This document shows, piece after piece, positions 43,131 through 55,145 of a DNA stretch of 64,000 nt. Numbering within the stretch: position 1 is the first letter of the stretch; each line of letters opens with the position of its first letter. The notes under the pieces were generated by a model. That model did no database searches. It was not told the origin of the DNA and saw nothing but the letters and a program-made list of their open reading frames with translations. A program made the position numbers and the translations under genes. The stretch lies in NCBI RefSeq assembly GCF_023078275.1, contig NC_062990.1, positions 8,571,549 to 8,635,548 of the forward strand, given 5' to 3'. Source of the DNA: Leguminivora glycinivorella (Eukaryota; Arthropoda; Insecta; Lepidoptera; Tortricidae).

Positions 43131-44500
43131 AATCATGGTACTTAGGTGCTATGTTGTTGGGAAATGTATATTTAAGCGAGGGAGACGCAATATCGGTGTT
43201 CACTCGATTATATAACTAGTAATTGCATTGCTATAATATTATGGTGAAGTGCGAGACTGCTTGCAACATAGTAGGTAGGTATCGCATAGGGTAGTGAGAT
43301 TACTGGCGGTCTGCTAATCGCATCCTGAACATCTTGTCCTTGCACGGAGATGGAGCTTCGCCTTCCCATCCCTTCGCAGGGGATTCTTGGCGGTAGTTGC
43401 TCGCCGTTGTTGCCTTTTAGACATGCGGTTGCGGGCCTAGCACACTAGTTGGATAAACTTTATCGTATCAGTGCGTCCCCGTCACTTGCTAACAGTGCGA
43501 AAAGGATCTATCACGCGACCATGCTTGCCTGCCTGCCTTCAGTGGATTTTAGAAATGAAATGAAATTAAATGAAATTCTTTATTCTTAAATTGCTTTAAA
43601 ACTGCGTAGCCAGGGGCAATCAATGAGTTTGAACGTGGATTGAACCTGATAACGACTTGAATAGAACTAGGACTGAATTGAAAATGTCATAGATACTCGT
43701 AGATGACTTAGCCAAACTTCATCCTTACAAAATATGCTAATGCAAAGTTAGTGTGGTCCAACACTATTACAAAATTAACGCGTTCACAAGACTATTCAGA
43801 CGAAAACCTCAATAATCGTGGTCATTTGTTTACAAAGTAGAAACGCCGTCTGTGTCGGCTAAATGGTAAAACCGCTAGCTAGTCTACCTACCGCAAGATT
43901 TGCGTTCGGATCACGTAACAGTTCCAATATATGGGCGGTAGCGGGTAGTAAAAGACGAAGTGAAAAACCTCACCAATTTTTAAACATGTGTGTTTAGTTG
44001 CGTCGTGACTAGTAACTAAAGTATTGGCCAGCTCTTCGCTCAACGCGTTGCCCTTTCTGGAAACTCTGGTCAACTAGCAATTAAGTAGGTGGACTTCATA
44101 TTGCCAGACTCCCGTAACAAAATCGACTAAACATCCCGGCAGAGTTTTATGCTGTTCTAATACCTATTTTACTAACCAAAATTGTACCATATTCTCAGAA
44201 ATAAATGATTATGATAAATACGAAACCATGACGAGGAGCTCAACGAAGACCGTGGCCCAACTCCGCGTCTCTACTTTCCATATCTTTCCATGTCGTCAAG
44301 TTGGCTGGGGTTAGAAAATTGCTTTCCGCTTATGCCTCGCGCCGCCATTTTCTATCGCCAGACGAACTGTCACGGACGTCAATACAAAGCGAGGACGCAC
44401 TCTGTTTACATTTTAAAACGTATTTAAATTTCAGATAAGCCACCTTTTGTGTATTTATCGTACGACTTTGTTTTTCCTTATTATCTGCTTTCGCGAACGT
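43131..44500. other. intergenic, no supported gene
   Basis: Moderately GC-rich patches near 43340-43520 and 44230-44400 read like old retroelement or promoter-type DNA but give no consistent frame or splice pair. Confidence 0.3.
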
Positions 44501-44501
44501 T

Positions 44502-44730
44502 CAGTCGCCATCAAAAATATCTGAGCAGCCGAAGCTCTCAGAAATATCGTGCCACGCGTGTATTATCAAGCGCGTTCCGATATTTGTGAGCAGTTTGCCC
44601 GTTCAGATATATCAGATGTTGACGGTCAACCAATTTGAATCCTAATCCCCTCTAGAACCCTGTCTTATTGACAGTATTGACACCGTGCAGTATTGGTTCT
44701 ACAGCGACCTAGGATTCAAACTGGTGACTG
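44502..44730. mobile_element. two MITEs fused end to end
   Basis: The left unit from CAGTCGCCATCAAAAATATC is a diverged relative of 17439-17572. The right unit from CGGTCAACCAATTTGAATCC to ctggtgactg is a relative of 49585-49720. They overlap or abut at gttgacggtcaacc near 44618-44630. Confidence 0.7.
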
Positions 44731-45189
44731 TACAATGTTATAACGTTGTTTAAACGGCAAGACTTGGAGCAGGACTCCTACTGTTATGAGTAAGACATTT
44801 AAATTTGCATTTTTATGGCAGTATAGTCTGTGGTATACTTCTGTTAGCATTAGTTGGCATAGCTTTCGTTTATAAGATCTGGCGAACTATTTTTACTGTT
44901 TCTGTGAGATACTTGTGCTTACAGCTACATTCTTTAAGTTCGTTCGTCTGCGTTGTATGATAATAGTGTTTAAGACTATCATGTCATGTGTTCTTTCGTC
45001 ACAAATTAGTATAAAACATAAAACCTATCTAGTTGAGTGAAAAAAAATCTACTTATTTATACGATACTATACTAGCATTTAGCAACCCGCACGAGTATTA
45101 TTCATATATAAATGGCTACTGACATTATTCATATACGCCATTGTAAATATTTATTATTTTTCCAATTATTTTCATATTACTTTAATATT

Positions 45190-45213
45190 AACCCACACAC
45201 ACACACACACACA
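45190..45213 (+). repeat. (CA)n microsatellite
   Basis: About 12 CA units. Confidence 0.9.
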
Positions 45214-45287
45214 CTACTCATCTCTTTTATTTTTTATGTATGGCAATATCCGTTCCCTTCCCCCACCTCACCTCACCTGTAAACGTC

Positions 45288-45485
45288 AGTGTGTAGGACA
45301 TCCTCCGCCGCGGACGCGTCCAAAAAGTTTATTCAAATTTTAAAACTCAAAATTACCGCAAAAGGGGAGCGCTCCCAAAACAAGTGACGTTACGAACCAC
45401 CCTGTGCACAAGTTTCAACCAAGTTAAGTGATTGTATTGAATATAACTCAAAATTGAAGTGGCGGACGTCGAGCTATCGAAGAAG
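45288..45485 (+). other. candidate untranslated first exon with splice donor
   Basis: TCAGT initiator-like site at 45286-45290, a GC-rich start (ctccgccgcggacgcgtcc), then a leader-like stretch ending in GAAG|GTGAGT at 45486. It contains no ATG. It could be an alternative 5' UTR exon of a + strand gene extending beyond the window. Confidence 0.3.
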
Positions 45486-45499
45486 GTGAGTCCCGGCCC

Positions 45500-45640
45500 C
45501 TCCAATAAATCTTCCCCTTGAATCACTCTATTAATTTAAAAAATCCGCATCAAAATCTGTGGTACTATGTGGTGTAGTTTAAAATATCTAAGGATACCAT
45601 GGGGACAGACATATAGCGGGAAGCGACTTTATTTTATGAT
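45500..45640 (+). repeat. fragment of the repeat seen at 60368-60710
   Basis: cttccccttgaatcactcta, atccgcatcaaaatctgtgg and tagcgggaagcgactttatt match the copy at 60.4-60.7 kb. Confidence 0.55.
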
Positions 45641-46650
45641 GTCGATGAATCCATGGTCAAAGCCTTAATTAACAGCGCTTTTTGGAAATTTGTTTTTCAA
45701 AGCCAACTGTCATTAGGTAGTTAGGTATCCATTTAAACATGACAAATCTGCGCAGATTTCCCAATACTTAGGCATTCACTACACAAGTATCTTTCAAGTT
45801 TGCCCAATACTTAGGTATTCACTATACAGAGCCAAATGACTAACTTGGTCGTAACTTAGAGCCTTGCCGGTTTTATATGCTAAAGACTTCGGTGACGTGT
45901 TCAGTTACTGTGATAAGGGTGTACGTTCTAAATAAAGGTATTATAATGAGCGGTTTATAACTTTATCGTAGTCACTTAATACCTGAGTCACCTGACGTAA
46001 TAAATAGGTATACTTTATGTAAGTCAACAAAAACAAGTTGATTCAACCAAACAGATAGAGTCGGACCATGTTAAGTTTGCAACGATTTTAGTAGCCCAGT
46101 GCAAGGGTTTAAACGAGATAAATTCGTAGTTTGACGTTTAAAACATTTCTACTGGCGGGACTGGCGAAATATTTGCCAACATAGCTTAGTATTTACAGTA
46201 AATTGCAAAAAACATATGTACAACGAAGTGGGCGTATAAATATAAAATACGACTTTGACATACAGGAAAAGTCAAATAGGTACGAATTTACAAACATTTT
46301 TGTATGTTTTCGACACGTACAGTGAGACGAATCGAACGACACCTCATAAATAAATGTATCAATAAATCAATCCACAATGCGTGCCAACAAAAATAAACAT
46401 CATAACGAGAAACTAGTTGTGTTTCTCTGTTTTTGTTTCAAGTAAAAAGATAGCATGCAAGTGAAGACATTACCGGCACTGGAATGTTTTGATAACGAAC
46501 TATACATAGCTCTCGGCCAGGCTATAAATAAAGAAAAAATGCATTACGTCTATAAATAATGTAGCGCAATAGCGTACGTTGCCAAATTGATTCCTCGGAG
46601 TAAAGCAATGAATAGAGTAACAACATATTAAAAACGTTTTAAGCAGGTTC
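45641..46650. other. intergenic, no feature seen
   Basis: A short direct repeat near 45760-45835 (ttgcccaatacttaggtatt-like text twice) and no exon. Confidence 0.3.
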
Positions 46651-46654
46651 ATCT

Positions 46655-46950
46655 TATCAGCCTTTTATCACCCACTGCTGAGCATAGGCCTGTCTTCTAG
46701 TACGCCATTTGTACCGGCCCTGGCCCCGTAGCCGAATGGCATTTCTCCGACGCCAAACGAAAGCGATACGCCGCTGGCTCTGTCGCGCCAATACGCAAGC
46801 GCGATAGAGATAGATATCTACTAGCGCTTCGTTTCGTGAGCGTTTCGTGAGCGATTGTGCCATTCGGCTAGCCACCCTGAGCTAGTTTCATTCAGCTGTG
46901 ACCCGCAATTTTTCGAATGTCGTCCACCCAACGTGTCACTCTGCGACGAA
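46655..46950. repeat. LINE fragment split by a MITE
   Basis: 46655-46725 (cagccttttatcacccactg, gagcataggcctgtct) and 46877-46950 (gacccgcaatttttcgaatg, tcgtccacccaacgtg) look like adjoining parts of one retroelement segment, separated by the fold-back at 46726-46876. Confidence 0.5.
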
Positions 46951-47125
46951 AACTTTACATACAATACAACATCAGGCCCCTTGCCGAATGGCATTTCTCC
47001 GACGCGAAACGAAAACGAAACGCCGCGAAAGGTAGTCTGGCTCTGTTGCGCCAATACGCAAGAGCGATAGAGATAGAGCGTTTCGTTTCGTGAGCGTTTC
47101 GTGAGCGTTTGTGCCATTCGGATAC
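46726..47125. mobile_element. two copies of a gccgaatggcatt fold-back MITE
   Basis: Copy 1 spans about 46726-46876 and copy 2 about 46978-47125. Each begins gccgaatggcatttctccga and ends gtgccattcgg, with inner text gcgccaatacgcaag and gagcgtttcgtgagcg. The two copies are about 100 bp apart. Confidence 0.8.
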
Positions 47126-47499
47126 GTACCCAGGAACCTAACGTTTTAACAGTGGTAGACATTGAATCTATAATATTGATCCTAAGTGCAGGATTGATTC
47201 GATCTGTAAAAAACCTACTAAAATGAACCGCACTGATATTGTATGGAAACTTTGCACTTTTGCAGTCGGCGTTCAGTCAGTGTGCAGTTCCTATGTAAAT
47301 TACACTATGAATTCTTGTTTCCGTAGATTCAGAAGTACCTACAAATTATTGTATGCTGTTGTTACTCTGTTTCCTTTCTTTACTCCTATGCTGATGTTGA
47401 TATAAATTTAGCTTACATTTGTTACATCAATCGTTATATCAATTATAATAATCTTATTGCCAAGGTCGAGTGGCCATATGCTTTCTCTAAATATAAACA

Positions 47500-47931
47500 A
47501 TAGTTATTTGTTATAACAAGGGGGCAAAGTTGTATTTTAACGCCGAGTGTGGAATTGAAAAACGAGCAAGTGAAAGGATTCTATAGTTGAACCACGAGCG
47601 AAGCGAGTGGTTCGAGAATAGAATCCTGAACTTGCGAGTTTTTTAACACACGAGAAGTAAAATACATTTGCACCCGAGTGTAACACAAAACTTTTCGCCT
47701 CACTATAGCGAGGAAACTACAACGCAAAAAATGCGTTTATCACTGCTTCCAGTAGTTCCACAGGTGGCAAATCATCTTTATTACTGGATTCACCTACTTT
47801 TATCAATTTTAAAGCAGTTAATTTGACTTTATTCAAGGTCAAATTACTTTACCCACTAGTGGATAAAATGCGTTTTTACCCGCTGGTATTAAAGGACAAA
47901 ACACGTGTTTCCGAGCTAGTGAGGGGAAAAA
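47500..47931 (+). repeat. about 430-bp interspersed repeat, copy B
   Basis: Nearly identical to 4799-5230 over the whole length, with the same start atagttatttgtta and end ctagtgaggggaaaaa. Confidence 0.85.
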
Positions 47932-48164
47932 GTAGTTTACGGTTTAGTCGTAAGAAAAATCGTTTTATCGTAGGTAGTACCTAATAAATGTTATGGCTGC
48001 TATTCCAAGATAAAGGCAGGCTAACGAGATAAGTGACTATTAAACTTTTATTATTCGTTAAAGAAATAGTTGGGTAAATGTGGGAACAGTGGTGTATGAA
48101 TCTCATATAGGCAAAAGCATATTAAAGATGAATATTGAGTTGTTGATCGATAGATAGGGAGCGG

Positions 48165-48315
48165 TAAACCCAAACAACGATGGATGGATTATGTGAAAGA
48201 GGATATGAAAAAGAAAAAGTGAATGCTCAGCTGACGAAAGATAGAAGAGAATGGAAAAGGAAGACAGCTGTACCGACTCCACATAACGTGGGGTAAGGGT
48301 AGGAAGAAGAAGAAG
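48165..48315 (+). repeat. LINE 3' end fragment
   Basis: KPKQRWMDYVKEDMKKKK can be read before a stop, then TKDRREWKRKTAVPTPH in frame after it, the typical end of a lepidopteran LINE ORF2, followed by a (gaa)n tract. Confidence 0.6.
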
Positions 48316-48748
48316 AAGGGTAAATGTTGTTAAGAAATGTAAGAAACTAAGAAGCCTGAAGAGGTTGAAGCCAGAAGAACTAAGAAGCCTGAAGAGGTTG
48401 GCTCGTTGGGCGGACGACATTCAGAAGCTTGGAGGTCACTTGTGCTTTAAAAACTACCTCTGTTTTTTTTTAATTACTTAGTGATTTTATAAGGATAGTT
48501 ATTTACACTGAGAGAAAAAACAACTAGACTTTATGTTCGTTCAACATTTTTTTTTGGTTAAAATAGCGCCTACGTGTTCTGACTCAAACTAAAAGTTTGA
48601 TTTTGTTAAGTGTAACTAGTACATTTTACTAGTTTTATTATATTTGAATCAACAAGTCGATTTTATAAAAGCGACAGCACAGATTGTTTTTAAACGTAAT
48701 GTTTGGCTGATTTAATCAAATATCTTTTAACAAGTTTGTGTTGTTCTT

Positions 48749-49020
48749 AGGCAGCGTTCCCACTTAAGCGTCGCGTGTCTCGGGGCGCGCAACGGACGTC
48801 CGCGCCACGCCGCCTGAATGTAATTCAAAAAACGTCTCCTCAGTACAGGTTTTGTATAGGAAGGACGTAAGACGCGCCGCCACGCCGCCTGGGGGCGCGT
48901 CTTACGTCCTTCCTATACAAAATGTACTGAGGAGACGTTTTTTGAATTACATTCAGGCGGCGTGGCGCGGACGTCCGTTCCGCACCTCAGGACATGCGTC
49001 TCTTAGATGTGGCCGGTCCC
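48749..49020. mobile_element. GC-rich fold-back MITE, copy 3
   Basis: Starts taggcagcgttcccacttaa, with arms cgccacgccgcctgaatgta and aaaaaacgtctcctcagtac. Ends near atgtggccggtccctta. Confidence 0.88.
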
Positions 49021-49584
49021 TTACAAATTCTACTTGTATCATCAATATTGTGATTTATTCCGTTTACTAAAATACTTTTGTTTCAAACGGATAAAACCGC
49101 AACAAATCGAACTTGTTAAATTCACAAGGCAAATTTCTCTCAGTGTAGGTAAGTACATATATTTTTTATAAGTCGACTTTTTCGAACTTTTATCCCACAA
49201 AAGTTCACATATTGTACACGCCGAGAGCGGAGAGCGAGCATAGATTTTAGTTTCCCCATCACACATACACCCAATGTTAATATTAATTCTAAATCTTTTT
49301 CACCAGAAACACGTGCTATTATTCCTATCAACTCACTGGATCTCATCTAAAAAATAGTATGACAACACTGATTAGCGTACAAATTGGGTCGGAGCGTACT
49401 AAACGATCTGAAATTGAATTAGCGTATCTGTGCGTTATGCAATACTAATTATGGCTGTTGGAAAGGAGTCTGTAGCAATAGACATCAAAGTGGGCGAACA
49501 GTGTAAAACACATGTGCCGAAAAATGTTTCGCCTACGCCCGACACGCCCGTACGTTAGATTTGAGAGTACACATGTGCATTGTA

Positions 49585-49720
49585 CAGTCAACCAATTTGA
49601 ATCCTAGGCCACCGTAGAACCTTTGCACAGTTAACGTCAATGTGACTTCTTACGGCAAATAGAACAAGGTTTAAATGAGACAGGGTTCTAGAGTTGCCTA
49701 GGATTCAAATTGGTTGACCG
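49585..49720. mobile_element. 136-bp TA-flanked MITE
   Basis: CAGTCAACCAATTTGAATCC at the left, and CGGTCAACCAATTTGAATCC on the other strand at the right, with TA on both sides (49583-49584 and 49721-49722). Inner pair gtagaacc/ggttctag. Confidence 0.85.
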
Positions 49721-49722
49721 TA

Positions 49723-50340
49723 CTTTCCAAAAAAAAAATAACGTTCTTGGTAAATTCATAAAAGTTTCACAAGAATCTTTGATTTAATGAAATGGGAAGT
49801 TTCAATCTCCTCAAAAAAAATGAGGAAAGTTTCAGAATGTTTCTTTTTTGGAAAATTTCATAGTTTTGGTAACATTCCGTTGGCACATCACATCAGTACC
49901 CTTGAGCTTAATGACATACAGATTGATTAACACTGCTGCAGACCATACATTTATCTTGTCTTGACACTACCAGTTAAAATTCAAAAGCTGTAATAACGAG
50001 TCATTTTCCACGGATAATTTCAAATAAAAGGTTCCGTTTTCATGGCCCTCGAGCTCATAAACACCTAACCTCAGCCATCCTACGCTAACCATTAACACGC
50101 TCACGGGAACCACATCCGTGACTTTAAATTCAAGCCATAAAGTCTTCGTATAAGGACCCTTACTCATATTCTGATCGCATGCCTATGATTGGGGAACTTC
50201 GCGTATAAGTTTTTTGTCAATGTTCGTTACACACAGTGTAAGCAAAACGGAAGATATTTAAGAAATGATATTTTTTACCTGGAAGATCTAGCACCGCCGA
50301 AGGCATCCATATGTAATGAATTGTCATAAGCAACGACTTT
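49723..50340. other. intergenic, no supported gene
   Basis: The minus-strand frame at 49967-50167 has no splice or promoter support. Confidence 0.3.
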
Positions 50341-50344
50341 TTAT

Positions 50345-50460
50345 TATTATTATAAATGGGCTTACTCTTGCCCACATACCAGCCAAAGGCAAAGACGTCA
50401 CCTACGATGGAGTAAGCTCGCCCAGAAGAATACATGACTGTCTTTGGACTGGACTCTCTG
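50345..50460 (-). repeat. LINE-type fragment
   Basis: Same block as 12265-12340 (ataaatgggcttactcttgc, gacgtcacctacgatggag). Confidence 0.4.
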
Positions 50461-50811
50461 TCTGGATAGTTCGTCTTATACATTTTGTATACACAGATTC
50501 CCACCGGCTTGCCTAAAATTGATTACTAGTAAAGTACTATTAATATTAAGGTAGGTTTCTTTTTGCTCAGTGTTGCCTAGCAGAAAGTTTCACCAGCCGC
50601 CACTGATACCTAGGTGCAAATGTTGATTTTAATGAGTTCAGGCTACGATTGCTTTCAATTCAACTCTTAGTTTGTTGTACTAATCAATATTTTGTCAAAG
50701 CCATTTAAACAGGGGCTAGTAAGACTGATAGAATTGTTAAAACTTATATAATATATTTATTCAATATTTCTCTTATAGCTGAAAGGAGCACAGATGTCAT
50801 ATATACCATAG

Positions 50812-51075
50812 ATCAAGCAAACGTATCTACTTAGCGTGTCAAATGAACTCAGTGAAATCCACTGAGTTGTCCGTCTTTAATCGCAGCTTGCAGCTTTCGG
50901 GCGTCAATTTTTGTAAGTTGAAGTCAATCAAAACATAAAAAATGCCTCGTTACGTGATATTCAATTGCAACAACACAAAAATTATGAGCAATCAAGAGCC
51001 TGAGACATATTTAAAATTACAGGCAAGAAACAACTTCAGTACAAAATTTGACACGCTCGGCCCCTATACAAATAG
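50812..51075. repeat. dispersed element, relative at 57235-57400
   Basis: Both copies have atctacttagcgtg, then about 90-120 bp later a gaagtcaa(t/c)(c/g)aaaacataaa stretch and the reading frame MPRY..FNCNN. In this copy the outer text gcgtgtcaaat and atttgacacgc is inverted. A MITE-like origin is likely. The short frame is vaguely THAP-like but carries no firm signature. Confidence 0.45.
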
Positions 51076-51079
51076 ATGA

Positions 51080-52195
51080 ACTTGTTTCTTCTATCTAAAT
51101 AAAGTTCTGTGGAAAGGAGTCTGCTAGCAATAGACATCAAACATATCTCTTCTCCGCTTGTAAAAAAAAAAAAAACATTTCTCTTAACGTCCTGATTTCA
51201 CCCTACTGTCTTACTGTTCTGCCCTCGTGAGAAAGGATTATATTTAATATATTTATAGATCATCCTATACTGGCTTTATTAACTGACCTGCGCTCGCGCA
51301 TTCAATACGAACTCAGCCAGGAAGCAGCTTAGCGGATAACTGTTGTGTAACGGTTGTATAAGACATTATGGGCCAAGTTTGACCTGCGTTGTATTTATTG
51401 TGTGACAGTCTTCCGTAGACAGGAAGACGGTAACCTTACGGTTATAGGCAGATGTTATTGACACCAGAGACTTAAGACGTTTCAAAAATCAAAATACGTT
51501 ACTAAGTATCGTAAACGTCAGGGAATATGACATTCATTGTATGGAGAAAGTGAACAGCGCAGCGCCCCCAATCCGTTGCTTACTAGAACTAAACATTACA
51601 TGTTTTTTCCTTACCGTGAAATTTACGCTATACAACGTGTTTCCGGTAACCCTCAAAACCTCAGACACCCCAACTGATTTTTATTTTTTTAAACTCATCT
51701 AGAGTATTCATCTTTTAATCTGATGGTTACTTTTTTTTTAATTGAATTTTTAATTTTCTGTACACCTCTACTTGACTTTTAGCTCTACACTCAATAAAAT
51801 AATTGCTAACTTCCACCATAAACCATAAAACTATTTATTTGTGTACGTTACTGCAACGACATAAGGTTTAACGACATACGAGTTCAATTTGTTATGACTT
51901 ATGATAAACATTAAGATTAAACTGACAAACAACGTCAAACTCGTAGCGGAAAAAATAATCGTCCAAGTAACCAGCCAGTATTAATACCCCTAAATACTGA
52001 AAAAGGTAAACAACCTCTAGCAATGCGATATACACAATGTTGTCTTACGAGTACAATATAATAGGCACGGAAAAAATAACTAATAATACAAATTTAAATA
52101 AAAATATTACCCCCATCAAGATATAGCTCAATCGATTCTACTCTCGATTCTGAACAAACTGTTTTCAGGTTTTTAGTGTTAAGTGAAACACGGTG
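51080..52195. other. intergenic, no feature seen
   Basis: AT-rich, nothing supportable. Confidence 0.3.
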
Positions 52196-52197
52196 TA

Positions 52198-53886
52198 TAC
52201 GAGCCCCAATGCAAATGATATCGTCTAGTATGAAAAAAATATTATGTCCTAACTTCGACCTCAAAATTCAGGATGAATTAGATGATTAGTAGAACATGTA
52301 ACATAAAAACAAGAGAGCTTATAATGCATATTTTATTTATTCAAAACATAAATTAACAATTTTCCTCACTAGTAAACAAAAAAACATAATTTCACCAAAT
52401 GTAACACTCGCAAAAATGTTCGTCTTCAGCGTAGCCGATGCAGAAAAGAACAACTACCACTTGGTGGCGTCACCTTTTGCATCTAAAACGGCCTTAATTC
52501 TGAGCGGCATTGTATCTACCAACTGTCTATACTCCTCAGGGGTTATTCCATTCCAGACACCCACAAGTTTCTCCTTAAAATCAGCTTTGGATTTAGAAGG
52601 ATCTTTTCGCAACTTTTTCTTCATTTACCACTACAAAGTTTTTATGGGAGATAAGTCTGGACTGCTGGATGGCCATGATATGGTAGGAATTTGTTTTTGT
52701 TTCAGCCACTCCATCGTTGTCTTGTTAGTATGACATAAGGCACCATCTTGTTGAAAAGTAAATCCATTTATATACTTGAACTTTCTTATAGACGGTAGTG
52801 AACTCTATTCCAAGATGCTTTTGTATTTCTCTGCATTGACGGTTCCATCTATAAATTGCAGACATCCCACACCCTGTGCCGACATACAGCCCCAAATCAT
52901 TTAAAGATGCTGGAAACTACACCTTGCGTTCAAGACAGTCTTTGTGAAATGCATCTCCTTTTTCTTGAATGACTTTACTTCGTTCATCGCCAACTATGAC
53001 CTCAAATTTGGATTTGTCGCTCCATATCATTTTTCGCCACTGATCGGCAGTCCAGTTTCTGTACTTTTGTCCAAATTTCAACCTGTTAGTTTTCTGCTTT
53101 TGAGTAAGTAATGGTTTCTGTTTAGCGGTGTGAAAACCGAAGCCCATTATTTTCATTACTGTCTTTCAGGTATCGACTGAAATGTTTATTTTGATCGCGT
53201 CATGCCATAGTTAGGTAAGTTCTCCTGCTCTTGCATGACGATTTTTCCTGATGATGCTCCTCAAAATCCTGTTTTCTCTTTGGCAGTTATTCTTCGACGG
53301 CCAGATTTATTTAAACAGGAGACGGTTCCGTGTTTTAGTTGATGCTGGATGATTGTATGCGCCGTAGATCTTGGCAAAAAAGGTCTTTGGATATTTTGGA
53401 ACGTAGATTTGCCGCTATTGTTACTGGAAATTATAATTTTCCTCACTGATTCAGGCACCGACTTACCTCTTGCTATTTTGGTATAAAAATGTTGTAGAAT
53501 AATTATATTTTTTACAGAATTTACCTTTTTATGTAGCCGTATATCATATCAGACGACTTATAATATTATTAATTCAATTTAAAATATTATTGTATAATAT
53601 AAATCTTACTAAACTATTTTTATTTAAAATAGACGACCTATTATGCCTCAAATATGAACTAGGCGTATTTTTTTGCTTTAGATATGTTATTTTTATGATA
53701 TGATTATATTAAAACATATAACATTAGGGCATTTTGTACGGCGCAAGACTAAACTAGTTTTAATGGCTTAGTGTGTCGTGTATTCCATTTATCATCAAAG
53801 TCAATCTGGGTTTAAACACCAGTTTCGGAAATAAATATCGCACGTTGAAGTGTGACTAGACGATATCATTTGCATTGGGGCTCGTA
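52198..53886 (-). mobile_element. Tc1/mariner-type transposon, complete ends, TA target site
   Basis: The element 52200-53884 (1685 bp) has about 30-bp TIRs beginning CGAGCCCCAATGCAAATGAT at the left, with the complement at the right, flanked by TA at 52198-52199 and 53885-53886. It holds a broken transposase gene on the minus strand. Confidence 0.92.
52610..53490 (-). pseudogene. decayed Tc1-like transposase
   Basis: Minus-strand pieces in several frames. At 53458-53261 a helix-turn-helix part contains KSTFQNIQRP and KHGTVSCLNKSGRRR. At 53156-52917 comes KQKTNRLKFGQKYRNW, then WSDKSKFEV with the first catalytic Asp. Further down are a CMSAQGVG piece, FQQDGA with the second Asp, and WPSSSPDLSPI with the third-acid region, where the usual Glu-Asn-Leu-Trp is not kept (KTL then a stop). 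Frameshifts and stops make it inactive. A working enzyme would be about 340 residues and cut at TA. Confidence 0.82.
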
Positions 53887-53967
53887 TCAAGTAATCTAGT
53901 AACGTGTTCTAAAACGTCGAATACTTATGGTGGAGGTAATTCTTACCTAGGGTATTAAACGGGGTTG

Positions 53968-54143
53968 CAGATGTAAGTAGTGCGAAAAGATTTGCCTTCG
54001 TATTGTTACGGAAACATACGAACGTGTCATGCTATTTCAGTCAGTCTCAGTACAAGATGTAACTGACATTGACTGAACTATAGCATGACAAATACGAACG
54101 TTCCCGGAAAAGTACGAAGGAAACTCTTTTCGCACTATATCTG
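53968..54143. mobile_element. MITE-like fold-back, second copy of the 3086-3247 family
   Basis: cagatgtaagtagtgcgaaa at the left and its complement ttttcgcactatatctg at the right, with the same inner text tcagtcagtctcagtacaag. Confidence 0.75.
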
Positions 54144-55005
54144 TACAACGTCTGTTCAATATGCTCAACCGATGGCAAATGCTGCACGCTGTCGCTATGT
54201 AGGTTTACTAGGTTTTAAGTGTGAATTGTTTTAGTTTTTTAAGTCTTAGCATTAGGTAAATGTCTTACTAACACTAATATTACTTCTTTAGAGTTGTAAT
54301 GTTCTACTAACCATCTATGGACCCTGAGTCTGAAATAAATGATTTTTTTTATTATTATTTTTTATTCAATATATTTAAGGAAAGTCGAGGTTATTTAGGT
54401 ACTTACCTACTTGCTGTACTCATTCATGAATTTGAATTATTTTTCTTACAAAGTTTCCCGCGATGCGTCAGATTTGATGCAATCAAAACAAAAGTTATAA
54501 AATTCGTTAGCCTTGTATGTAAAACAATTGGTCAAATATTATCAACCGCAAAACCAAGGTTACCTTTTGGAGGTAAATATAACGTAATATAATTATACGT
54601 ATTATGTAATAGGTACACAATACGAAATTTATAAATGACTATTATGAATGAACACCGACAACGAGCAACTTTAATTTACTTACTTACATTATGTATTTGT
54701 AGGTGTGGACGAGGCATTTAATATCTCTTTAATACTGCATTTAATAGGGCACATCAATAAAATCAAACCCTTCTGGTGTTTCTGGACTTTCTGGTGTCCG
54801 TGGGCGTCGTTGATTGCTTACCATCAAGCGATCTTTCTGCTCGTTAGCCTCCTATCTCATAAAAATCCCTTGAACATGTGCCTTGCTTTGCAGCCTTTGC
54901 ATTTTGTATTCTTAGTTAGATTATCCAAGTAGTAGTTCTACTGCCATGCATTTTCAAAATAGTTTCTACTCTGTTCCAGTCTTGCAGCTATAAAACCTAC
55001 AGTAT
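54144..55005. other. intergenic with a short repeat tail
   Basis: 54796-54875 (gggcgtcgttgattgcttac, ccatcaagcgatctttctgc) repeats the tail seen at 1205-1280. Open frames at 54317 and 54705 look like chance. Confidence 0.3.
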
Positions 55006-55049
55006 TTTAAACGTAACCCGTTTTTTTCAGAATGCTGACCACGCAACGC

Positions 55050-55145
55050 GCTCTGATTGGCTTTGGCGCGCCGTAGCATCCAATCCTGGCTCGTGATTGG
55101 TGGAAAATGTCGGGTCTGCAAGCGCGCGGCGAAGACGTCATCAAT
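55050..55145 (+). promoter_or_regulatory. CCAAT-rich promoter-like segment with a CRE-like site
   Basis: Three CCAAT boxes (ATTGG at 55056, CCAAT at 55080, ATTGG at 55096), spaced 16-24 bp in a GC-rich island, and gacgtca at 55134-55140. Closely spaced CCAAT boxes suggest NF-Y binding. The strand of transcription is unsure. A dispersed-repeat origin is possible. Confidence 0.3.

Noticed and set aside
47223..47405. 60-codon frame starting MNRTDIVWKLC
   Set aside because: It lies in repeat-rich DNA and has no supporting signal.
50941..51060. MPRYVIFNCNN frame as a THAP-domain gene
   Set aside because: The first Cys and the FHxFP element are absent and the frame lies in a dispersed repeat, so only a faint resemblance remains.
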